NCBI RefSeq assembly: GCF_014649915.1
Contig: NZ_BMTY01000020.1
Location: 17,063 to 80,040 of the forward strand
Length of the DNA: 62,978 nt
Origin: Streptomyces toxytricini
Lineage (GTDB): Bacteria > Actinomycetota > Actinomycetes > Streptomycetales > Streptomycetaceae
Direction: 5' to 3'
Shown: one piece after another, positions 56,635 to 62,978 of the stretch
How positions within the stretch are numbered: position 1 is the stretch's first letter
Layout of the letters: each line of letters begins with the position of its first letter
The notes under the pieces: generated by a model
What the model was told of the DNA's origin: nothing
Database searches by the model: none
Seen by the model: the letters and a program-made list of their open reading frames with translations, nothing else
Translations under genes and position numbers: made by a program

Positions 56635-56863
56635 CCGCTGCGCGGGGCCTTCCCCCCACCCCGCCCCTTCCCGAAACCGGGGGCGCAGCCCCCGGACCCC
56701 GTACGCGCGCTCCGCGCCCGTGCCCCCAAACGCCGGGCGGGCCGAAAATCAGCCCCGCCGGCGTTGGAGGCGCGGGGTCTGGTGCGGACGCCCCGGCGGG
56801 GGCCGGGGCCGCAGGCCCCGGTTTCGGGAGGGGGCGGGGCGGGGAAAAGGCCCCGCGCAGCGG
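56635..56863. repeat. 229-bp near-perfect intergenic palindrome
   Basis: Arms 56635-56682 and 56816-56863 are complementary with few mismatches, from CCGCTGCGCGGGGCC outside to GAAACCGGGG inside. Between them are small hairpins, including CCGGGGG-CGCAG-CCCCCGG and CGCCGGGCGGG with its partner CCCCGCCGGCG. No gene on either strand. I recall this palindrome type as a recurrent Streptomyces intergenic element; copy number cannot be tested here. It separates cobT from cysG and may terminate transcription. Confidence 0.8.
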
Positions 56864-56979
56864 CCGGCGCAGCGGGTCGTATCGTGGACCCGCACACCCG
56901 AAACCGCACGTCACACCGGACAGGCCGCTCCAGCGCAGCAGCGGCAGCAGACCACCGCCGTCCCAGGAGCCGCACCGCC

Positions 56980-58215
56980 ATGGCACATCCGGCACACCCC
57001 GCCTACCCCGTAGGACTCCGCCTCGCCGGCCGCCGCGTCGTCGTCATCGGCGGCGGACAGGTCGCCCAGCGCCGCCTCCCCGCGCTCGTCGCCGCGGGTG
57101 CCGACGTCCTGCTCGTCTCGCCGTCCGCCACTGCGTCCGTCGACGCCATGGCCGAGACCGGCGAGATCCGCTGGGAGCGCCGCCGCTACCGCGAGGGCGA
57201 CCTCGCCGGCGCCTGGTACGCGCTGATCGCCACGCAGCACCGTGACGTCAACGAGCAGGCGTCCGCCGAGGCCGAGCGCGAGCGGGTCTGGTGCGTCCGC
57301 GCCGACGACGCCTCCGCCGCCACCGCCTGGACCCCGGCCACCGGCCGCGTCGAGGGCGTCACCGTGGCCGTCCTCACCGGCAACGACCCGCGCCGCTCCG
57401 CGGCCGTCCGCGACGCCGTCGTCGAGGGGCTGCGCGACGGCACCCTCGCCGCACCCGGCCACCGCGGCCGCGCCGAGGGCGGGCCCCGCGTCGCCCTCGT
57501 CGGCGGCGGCCCCGGCGACCCCGACCTGATCACCGTCCGCGGCCGGCGGCTCCTCGCCGAGGCCGACGTCGTCATCGCCGACCGGCTCGGCCCCCGCGAC
57601 CTCTTGGACGAACTCCCGCCGCACGTGGAGGTCATCGACGCCGCGAAGATCCCGTACGGCCGGTACATGGCCCAGGAGGCCATCAACAACGCCCTCATCG
57701 AGCACGCCAAGGCCGGCAAGGCCGTCGTCCGGCTCAAGGGCGGCGACCCGTACGTCTTCGGCCGCGGCATGGAGGAGCTCCAGGCCCTCGCCGAGGCCGG
57801 CATCGCCTGCACCGTCGTGCCCGGCATCTCCAGCTCCGTCTCGGTGCCCGCCGCCGCCGGCATCCCGGTCACCCACCGGGGCGTCGCCCACGAGTTCACC
57901 GTCGTCAGCGGGCACGTCGGCCCCGACGATCCGCGCTCCCTGGTGGACTGGGCCGCGCTCGCCCGGCTCACCGGCACCCTCGTCGTCCTCATGGGCGTCG
58001 ACAAGATCGGACTGATCGCCGAGGCCCTCGTCCGCCACGGCCGCCCCGCCGACACGCCGGTCGCCGTCGTCCAGGAGGGCACCACCGCGAACCAGCGCCG
58101 CGTCGACGCGACCCTCGCCACCGTCGGCGAACGGGTCCGCGCCGAGGACGTCCGCCCGCCGGCCGTCATCGTCATCGGCGACGTCGTCGGCGTCGCGGCG
58201 GCCCCCGCGACCTGA
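56980..58215 (+). CDS. cysG: Siroheme synthase / uroporphyrinogen-III C-methyltransferase
   Basis: A 411-residue fusion. The N-terminal Met8-like domain (residues 1-150; VVVIGGGQVAQRRLPALVAA) does NAD-dependent precorrin-2 dehydrogenation and possibly iron or cobalt insertion. The C-terminal domain (residues about 168-405; LVGGGPGDPDLITVRG, VVRLKGGDPYVFGRG) methylates uroporphyrinogen III at C2 and C7. It feeds both siroheme and cobalamin synthesis. CCAGGAGCCGCACCGCC precedes the ATG. Confidence 0.92.
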   Translation: MAHPAHPAYPVGLRLAGRRVVVIGGGQVAQRRLPALVAAGADVLLVSPSATASVDAMAETGEIRWERRRYREGDLAGAWYALIATQHRDVNEQASAEAERERVWCVRADDASAATAWTPATGRVEGVTVAVLTGNDPRRSAAVRDAVVEGLRDGTLAAPGHRGRAEGGPRVALVGGGPGDPDLITVRGRRLLAEADVVIADRLGPRDLLDELPPHVEVIDAAKIPYGRYMAQEAINNALIEHAKAGKAVVRLKGGDPYVFGRGMEELQALAEAGIACTVVPGISSSVSVPAAAGIPVTHRGVAHEFTVVSGHVGPDDPRSLVDWAALARLTGTLVVLMGVDKIGLIAEALVRHGRPADTPVAVVQEGTTANQRRVDATLATVGERVRAEDVRPPAVIVIGDVVGVAAAPAT

Positions 58216-58281
58216 GCGACCCGACCACCGCGCCCCCGAGGGGGCGTTGGCACCCCACCCCGGACAAGGCAGTATCACCCT

Positions 58282-59106
58282 GTGGCTGATCTCATCACCG
58301 TCGACGACCCCGACGACCCGCGCCTGCGCGACTACACCGGCCTGACCGACGTCGAGCTGCGCCGCCGCCGCGAACCCGAGGAGGGCCTCTTCATCGCGGA
58401 GGGCGAGAAGGTCATCCGGCGGGCCAAGGACGCCGGCTTCGAGATGCGGTCGATGCTGCTGTCCGCGAAGTGGGTCGACGTCATGCGCGACGTCATCGAC
58501 GAACTCCCCGCCCCCGTGTACGCGGTGACCCCCGAGGTCGCCGAACGCGTCACCGGCTACCACGTGCACCGCGGGGCGCTCGCTTCCATGCAGCGCAAGC
58601 CGCTGCCCGAGCCCGCCGAGATCCTCGCGGCGGGCGGCTCCGGGAGGCGCATCGCCGTCTTCGAGGGCTTCGTCGACCACGCCAACCTCGGCGCCGCCTT
58701 CCGCAGCGCCGCCGCCCTCGGCATCAGCGCCATACTCCTGTCCCCGGACTGCGCCGACCCGCTGTACCGGCGCGCCATCAAGGTGTCCATGGGGTCCGTG
58801 TTCTCCGTGCCGTACGCCCGCCTCGCGGACTGGCCCGCCGACCTGGAGAAGGTCCGCGAGGCCGGCTACCGGATCCTCGCCATGACGCCCAGCCCGCAGG
58901 CCGCCTCCCTGGACCTGGTCCCGCCGGAGCGCTTCGAACGCTGCGCGATCATGCTGGGCTCGGAGGGGCACGGCCTGTCCACGCACGCCCTGCGCGCCGC
59001 CGACGAATGGGTGCGCATCCCGATGGCCGAGGGCATCGACTCCCTCAACGTCGCCGCGGCCTCCGCGGTCGCCTTCTACGCCACCCGCCCGACCCGGCCG
59101 GCATGA
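58282..59106 (+). CDS. TrmH/SpoU-family RNA methyltransferase
   Basis: A 274-residue SPOUT methyltransferase, the second in the window. N-terminal RNA-binding domain (EEGLFIAEGEKVIRRAKDAG), then SpoU motifs GFVDHANLGAAFRSAAALG, MLGSEGHGLS and IPMAEGIDSLNVAAASAVA. The target is unknown. GTG start; AGTATC/TATCAC lies a few bases upstream and there is no ribosome-binding site. Confidence 0.9.
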   Translation: MADLITVDDPDDPRLRDYTGLTDVELRRRREPEEGLFIAEGEKVIRRAKDAGFEMRSMLLSAKWVDVMRDVIDELPAPVYAVTPEVAERVTGYHVHRGALASMQRKPLPEPAEILAAGGSGRRIAVFEGFVDHANLGAAFRSAAALGISAILLSPDCADPLYRRAIKVSMGSVFSVPYARLADWPADLEKVREAGYRILAMTPSPQAASLDLVPPERFERCAIMLGSEGHGLSTHALRAADEWVRIPMAEGIDSLNVAAASAVAFYATRPTRPA

Positions 59107-59139
59107 CGCGGACGGCGCCGGGGCCCCGCGCTTCGGCGC

Positions 59140-60339
59140 TCAGAGCTTCTGCGCGGCCGCGATCCCGAGCGCCACGACCAGCGTCACCACCACGAACACG
59201 ATCAGCCGCTGCCGCATCAGCCGCGGGTCCGGCCGCGACGGCCGCCGCCCCGCCCCCGTCGTCCGCGGCACCGGACGGCCGCCCGAGCGCCCGCCGGTGG
59301 GCCGCGACGACGGCCCGCCGCCCTTGTTCCGCGGCGACGACGGCCGCGACGGCGGCCCGCCCTGCGCACCCTTGACGGCCCTGCCGCCCGCCCCCTGCGG
59401 GGCGGGGGTACGGCCGGTGCGCCGCTCCGCCCGCTCCTCGGGGAACGGCTGGGTCAGCCGCCCGGTGGGCCGGTCGGCCCGCACGCGCTGCGCCGGCGGG
59501 CGGCCGTCCGACAGGCCCTGTGCCTCCCGGGCCGCGATCTCCTTCAGCCGCATCGACAGCTGGAGCGTGCTGGGCCGGTCCTCGGGGTCCTTCGCCAGGC
59601 ACGCCCGCACCAGCGGCGCCAGGGCGTCCGGCACGCCCACCAGGTGCGGCTCCTCGTGCACGACCCGGTACAGCATCACCTCGGAACTGCCGTGCCCGAA
59701 CGGCGAGTCGGCGGTCGCCGCGTAGGCGAGGGTGGCGCCCAGCGCGAACACGTCGGTGGCGGGCGTGACCGCCGCCCCGCGCACCTGCTCGGGGGCGAGG
59801 AAGCCGGGGGAGCCCACGGCCGTGCCCACGTGGGTCAGCGTGCTGGCGCCGGTCGCCCAGGCGATCCCGAAGTCGATGATCCGCGGCCCCTTGGGCGACA
59901 GCAGGATGTTCGACGGCTTGAGGTCCCGGTGGACGACGCCCGCCTCGTGCACCGCGACCAGCCCTTCGGACAGGGCGGCCCCGATCGCGGCGATCTGCGC
60001 CGCCGTCAGCGGGCCCTCCTCGGCGACCTTGTCGTGCAGCGACGGGCCGGGCACGTACTGGGTCGCGAACCACGGGCGCTCCGCGTCCAGGTCCGCCGCC
60101 ACCAGGCGCGCCGTGCACCCGCCTCGGATCCGCCGCGCGGCGGACACCTCGCGGGCGAAACGGGAGCGGAACTCCTGGTCCTCGGCCAGGTCGGGGCGGA
60201 TCACCTTGAGCGCGACGCGCTGCCCGCGCCGGTCGGAGCCCAGGTAGACCACGCCCATGCCGCCGGCGCCGAGCCGCCGGTGCAGCCTGAACGAGCCGAC
60301 GACACGCGGGTCCTCGCGCCGGAGCCGCATCATCGCCAT
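59140..60339 (-). CDS. Serine/threonine protein kinase with C-terminal membrane anchor
   Basis: A 399-residue Hanks-type kinase: glycine loop LGAGGMGVVYLG, ATP lysine Lys45 in VALKVI, catalytic Asp139 in VVHRDLKPSN and DFG at 156-158, the last as IIDFGIAWATG. A basic, Pro/Gly-rich juxtamembrane linker (residues 285-375) leads to one helix (LIVFVVVTLVVALGIAAA) and a three-residue tail, so there is no external sensor domain. ATG 60339 starts MAMMRLRREDPRVVGSF; GTG 60345 is an alternative. Confidence 0.9.
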   Translation of the reverse strand: MAMMRLRREDPRVVGSFRLHRRLGAGGMGVVYLGSDRRGQRVALKVIRPDLAEDQEFRSRFAREVSAARRIRGGCTARLVAADLDAERPWFATQYVPGPSLHDKVAEEGPLTAAQIAAIGAALSEGLVAVHEAGVVHRDLKPSNILLSPKGPRIIDFGIAWATGASTLTHVGTAVGSPGFLAPEQVRGAAVTPATDVFALGATLAYAATADSPFGHGSSEVMLYRVVHEEPHLVGVPDALAPLVRACLAKDPEDRPSTLQLSMRLKEIAAREAQGLSDGRPPAQRVRADRPTGRLTQPFPEERAERRTGRTPAPQGAGGRAVKGAQGGPPSRPSSPRNKGGGPSSRPTGGRSGGRPVPRTTGAGRRPSRPDPRLMRQRLIVFVVVTLVVALGIAAAQKL

Positions 60340-60901
60340 GTCCACCCCGCTGACCCGTCGTCCTGTTGACGTGGCACAGCTTACGGACCATCCGCCACGA
60401 GCGCTCAGAGGCCGCGCCCTCACCGGGGCAATCGCTCGTCAGTGCGCGGGGCCCCCCGCGGGGTTCGGCACCCTGCCGCACCCGCCCCCGTGCGGCATCC
60501 GCCGGGGGAGCCAACACCCCTGCTGTGAACGGTGTTTGAGGTCCCGTCGGATGCGGCGGCGTCCGGGGCGGTCCGGAGGGCGGGCGCGTGCGCCGGGCGC
60601 ACCGGCGGGGCGATCACAGTGCACCCGGTCCGGGGACCCGTATGTGCGGGGAGTGACGGAAGTGAGCGAACTCACCACGCTGTGGTCATCCCCCTCCGGG
60701 AAGACCCCGACAGAGGGGAGGCGGCCTCCAACCAGGGGAGTACACGCGGTCGGCCCCGTCATCCTCCGGGAGGCCTGCCAATGGGTACGCGGGCACGACG
60801 CCGCGTGCCCCCGCCGTGCCTACTGTGGTGGTCATGCGGCGGACGCACTCTCGTCCCCCGAGGTCACGCGCCCGCCGCATCCAGACGACAGGGAGAGGGC
60901 C
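60340..60901. other. Gene-free region with stem-loops
   Basis: A 562-bp gap. A perfect 8-bp stem TGCCGCAC/GTGCGGCA with the C-rich loop CCGCCCCC lies at 60474-60497, and GTGAG-CGAA-CTCAC near 60662-60675. The frames here have no protein character. The kinase promoter and the promoter of the 61-residue gene must both lie here. Part may be a small RNA, but I cannot assign a family. Confidence 0.5.
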
Positions 60902-61087
60902 ATGGCGGACACCGCACGGCAGGGGCGCAAGGCATTCGCGTTCCACGCCCACGAGTCCGGTACGCGCCACCCGCTGGTGGCCGCGGCCATGGTCCTCCCC
61001 CTGGCCGCCCTCCTGCTCTTCCTCTTCGGAGGGTTCGAGCAGGTGGCGGCGCAGGCGTCGTCCGTGGGCGCGATGCTGGGGCGCTGA
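60902..61087 (+). CDS. Small single-pass membrane protein
   Basis: A 61-residue protein with a basic N-terminus (TARQGRKAFAFHAHESGTRH) and one hydrophobic helix at residues 25-44 (LVAAAMVLPLAALLLFLFGG). GGGAGAGGG precedes the ATG and a T-tract terminator follows, which support a real gene. The family and function are unknown to me. Confidence 0.7.
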   Translation: MADTARQGRKAFAFHAHESGTRHPLVAAAMVLPLAALLLFLFGGFEQVAAQASSVGAMLGR

Positions 61088-61178
61088 GCGGCGCCCCGCC
61101 CGGGAGAGCGGCCCGGGCAGGCCGCATCGGCCCGCCGAACCCCGTGGGGACGGGGGAGCGGCGGACGGCAGGTGAAGG

Positions 61179-61224
61179 GTGCTGCCCGTACGACTGGGGA
61201 GTCGGACGGGCAGCACGCTCTTTT
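61179..61224 (+). terminator. Intrinsic terminator after the 61-residue gene
   Basis: An 11-bp stem GTGCTGCCCGT/ACGGGCAGCAC extended inside by CGA/TCG, followed by GCTCTTTT (to 61224). It is one of two hairpins in the window that I found with a T-tract. Confidence 0.85.
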
Positions 61225-61316
61225 GCCCTCCCGCCGTGCCGCGGTTGCCGCCGCGGCGTTCCGTAACCTGCTGTGCGAGGGCCGGTGGCCCAGCGACGCA
61301 CAGGCGGGGAGCAGCG

Positions 61317-62369
61317 ATGAACCAGGAGCACGCCGCCCGGCGCCTCGGGAAGGGCGCGGTACCCGCGCCGGCCGCGCCGCTGCCCGCCGCGCTGGCCGCG
61401 TACGCCACCGGCGAGCCGGAGCCCGCGTACCGGCTCCTCGCCGAGCGCGAGGACGGAACCGTCGTGCGCTGCGGACAGGTCGTGGCCAAGGCGCACGCCG
61501 CCGACAGCGACCCCGAGGAACTGGCCGTCCGGATGCGGATCGCCGCCGACCGGGCGCTCGCCGGGGTGCTGCTCCCGCCGCTGCGGCCGGCCGCGGGCCT
61601 GCTGAGGGGCCGGCCGGTGTCGCTGTGGCCGTACGGGGACCCGGTCGACGCCGAGCGCCCCGAGGACGCCCCGTGGGAGGCCGCCGCGGAGCTGCTGGCG
61701 GCGCTGCACCGGGTCCCGCTGGCGGCCCTGCCCGGGCCGCTGCCCGCCATGCGGGGCCCGGCGAAGCTGGCGCGGGCCCTGCGCCGGCTGGCCCGCGCGG
61801 GCGGCCCGGACCGCGGCCCCCGCCCGGCCGCGGGCTCCCCGGCCGTCCCGCCCGCCCCGGGCGGCGGGGGAGTCTCCGGCCTCGGCCCGCAGGTCGTCTG
61901 GGACGCGGCGCGGACGCTGCCCGCGTGGGCGCGCGGGGAGGTTCCGGCGCCGGGCGGCGGGGTCCTGTGCCACGGCGACCTGCACCTGGGCCAGTTGGTG
62001 CGGGGGAGTGCGGCGGGCGGAGGCTGGCGGCTGATCGACGTCGACGACCTCGGGGTGGGGGCGCCCGCCTGGGACCTGGCCCGGCCCGCCGCCTGGTACG
62101 CCGCGGGGGTCCTCGGCGGCGGCGCCTGGGGCCGGTTCCTGGGGGCCTACCGGACGGCGGGCGGCCCGGCCGCGGGTCCCGCCGGCTGCGACCCGTGGCC
62201 GGCCCTGGACGTGGCCGCCCGCGCCCTGACCGTGCAGACGGCCGCACTGGCCCTCGCCAAGGCCGCGGAGAACCGGCGCAGGCTCGACGACGTGGAGCGG
62301 CTGATGGTCGAATCCTGTGCCCGAATCGCTACGCTCCCGCCCCACTTGGAGGGTCCCCGACCGGCGTAG
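61317..62369 (+). CDS. Aminoglycoside phosphotransferase-like (APH) protein
   Basis: A 350-residue kinase-fold protein with the APH-type catalytic loop LCHGDLHLGQLV and metal motif LIDVDDLGVGAPAWDLARPA. The N-lobe is weakly conserved and Ala/Pro-rich. Members phosphorylate small molecules; the substrate is unknown and resistance should not be assumed. GGGGAGCAGCG precedes the ATG. Confidence 0.83.
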   Translation: MNQEHAARRLGKGAVPAPAAPLPAALAAYATGEPEPAYRLLAEREDGTVVRCGQVVAKAHAADSDPEELAVRMRIAADRALAGVLLPPLRPAAGLLRGRPVSLWPYGDPVDAERPEDAPWEAAAELLAALHRVPLAALPGPLPAMRGPAKLARALRRLARAGGPDRGPRPAAGSPAVPPAPGGGGVSGLGPQVVWDAARTLPAWARGEVPAPGGGVLCHGDLHLGQLVRGSAAGGGWRLIDVDDLGVGAPAWDLARPAAWYAAGVLGGGAWGRFLGAYRTAGGPAAGPAGCDPWPALDVAARALTVQTAALALAKAAENRRRLDDVERLMVESCARIATLPPHLEGPRPA

Positions 62370-62437
62370 GGTGGGGGCGCCCCTGCACCGGGCGGCCGCC
62401 CGGTGCCGACGAAAGACGGCGAGGAGTTGGTCCGGCC

Positions 62438-62725
62438 ATGCAGTGCCCGAAGTGCCACGCGATGATGCACACCTACAACCGCAACGGCGTCCAGATCGAG
62501 CAGTGCAGCGGCTGCCGCGGCATCTTCCTCGACTACGGGGAGCTGGAGGCGCTGACCCGGCTGGAGTCCCAGTACACCGCCGGCCAGTACGGGCAGGCCC
62601 CGCCGCCGGCCGCGCCCCCGGCGCCGTACCCGGCCCCGCACGCCGGGCCGGCCTGGGGCGCCCCGCACCACGGGCACCACGGCCACCACCGCAAGGGCTT
62701 CGGGCGCATGCTCTTCTCCTCCTGA
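62438..62725 (+). CDS. TFIIB-type zinc-ribbon protein
   Basis: A 95-residue protein: N-terminal zinc ribbon CPKCHAMM followed by CSGCRGIFLDYGELE, a Pro/Ala/Tyr-rich linker and a His-rich patch (HHGHHGHHRKG) that could bind metal. Function unknown. GAGGAG lies about 13 bases before the ATG. Confidence 0.85.
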   Translation: MQCPKCHAMMHTYNRNGVQIEQCSGCRGIFLDYGELEALTRLESQYTAGQYGQAPPPAAPPAPYPAPHAGPAWGAPHHGHHGHHRKGFGRMLFSS

Positions 62726-62742
62726 GCCCCGGCCGCACATGC

Positions 62743-62776
62743 GGAAGCCCCGGCCGTCGAGACGGCCGGGGCTTCC
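62743..62776. terminator. Bidirectional terminator before the tRNA genes
   Basis: A perfect 15-bp stem GGAAGCCCCGGCCGT/ACGGCCGGGGCTTCC with a 4-base loop, between the zinc-ribbon gene and the convergent tRNA genes. Confidence 0.88.
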
Positions 62777-62782
62777 GGTCGG

Positions 62783-62854
62783 TGCGCGATACTGGGATTG
62801 AACCAGTGACCTCTTCCGTGTCAGGGAAGCGCTCTCCCGCTGAGCTAATCGCGC
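62783..62854 (-). tRNA. tRNA-Val(GAC)
   Basis: A complete cloverleaf on the minus strand: acceptor GCGCGAT/ATCGCGC, D-arm AGCTCAGCGGGAGAGC, anticodon stem CTTCC/GGAAG around CTGACAC (anticodon GAC), and T-arm ACTGGTTCAATCCCAGT. Discriminator A; CCA is not encoded. It reads GUC valine codons. Confidence 0.96.
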
Positions 62855-62902
62855 GGGCCACGGCTGTGGAGCCGCAGGTCAAACGGTGTTGCAGGTACTG
62901 CG

Positions 62903-62974
62903 TGCGCGATACTGGGATTGAACCAGTGACCTCTTCCGTGTCAGGGAAGCGCTCTCCCGCTGAGCTAATCGCGC
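62903..62974 (-). tRNA. tRNA-Val(GAC), second copy
   Basis: Identical to the copy 120 bp to the left, with the same discriminator A. The pair probably comes from one transcript starting beyond the window's right edge. Confidence 0.96.
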
Positions 62975-62978
62975 GGGG

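Noticed and set aside
60532..60901. Protein-coding gene upstream of the 61-residue protein
   Set aside because: Frames here show no family pattern, and the good ribosome-binding site is at the short ATG.
61317..62369. Aminoglycoside resistance gene
   Set aside because: Only the general APH-fold motifs are present; the substrate-binding part does not match a resistance enzyme I recognise.
62783..62974. attL/attR pair of an integrated element
   Set aside because: Both copies are complete tRNA genes and only a 48-bp spacer separates them, so this is simple tRNA duplication.

Overview
This window reads as a chromosomal segment of a Streptomyces species. G+C is very high (above 70% by eye), codons end in G or C, GTG starts are common, only one TTA codon was found in the genes called here, and the gene neighbourhoods (infC-rpmI-rplT, pheST, argCJBDR, metNIQ, mycosin, NsdA-like regulator) are those of streptomycetes. 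No integrase, transposase, phage structural gene or CRISPR array was found, so this is mostly core chromosome with a few accessory patches.

Layout. 1-2.8 kb: end of a type VII secretion-related pair (membrane protein plus mycosin protease), then an SseB-domain gene. 2.9-11.3 kb: translation block with a DUF1844 gene on the minus strand, infC-rpmI-rplT behind a long structured leader, a SpoU rRNA/tRNA methyltransferase, a PAS sensor kinase and pheST. 11.4-25.2 kb: mixed housekeeping and accessory genes: PP2C phosphatase, NsdA-like regulator, 3-hydroxyacyl-CoA dehydrogenase, GHL10 protein, a divergent MocR/EamA pair, a degenerate histidine phosphatase, GNAT, a PLP decarboxylase behind an 840-bp repeat-filled gap, and an SMI1/KNR4 protein. 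25.4-37.8 kb: arginine biosynthesis, argCJBDR then argG and argH, with ArgR-box-like sites over the argC and argG promoters. Between argR and argG lies an accessory insert: an L,D-transpeptidase, a pair of roughly 420-bp inverted repeats around a broken mycothiol-dependent isomerase gene, and a HEAT-repeat protein. 37.9-47.6 kb: lipoprotein, HAD-like protein, TetR/MFS pair with a clear operator, a TTA-containing membrane protein, acyltransferase, glycerophosphodiesterase, sigma-like factor, GNAT and two small membrane proteins. 47.8-50.9 kb: methionine ABC transporter metNIQ preceded by a Cys/Met leader peptide. 51.0-58.2 kb: corrinoid/siroheme genes cobL (cbiET), a 1112-residue bluB-cobT fusion and cysG/cobA. 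58.3-63.0 kb: a second SpoU methyltransferase, a Ser/Thr kinase, a 61-residue membrane protein, a phosphotransferase-like protein, a zinc-ribbon protein and two tandem tRNA-Val(GAC) genes.

The arginine genes form one regulon: ArgR, encoded last in argCJBDR, would repress argC and argG through palindromic boxes. The cobalamin genes supply ring methylation/decarboxylation (CobL), lower-ligand synthesis and activation (BluB-CobT) and the first committed uroporphyrinogen methylation (CysG/CobA). The most interesting non-coding signals are a terminator/antiterminator leader before infC, a Cys/Met-rich leader peptide followed by a C-rich tract before metN, and two identical 59-bp structured palindromes in inverted orientation inside the arginine locus.
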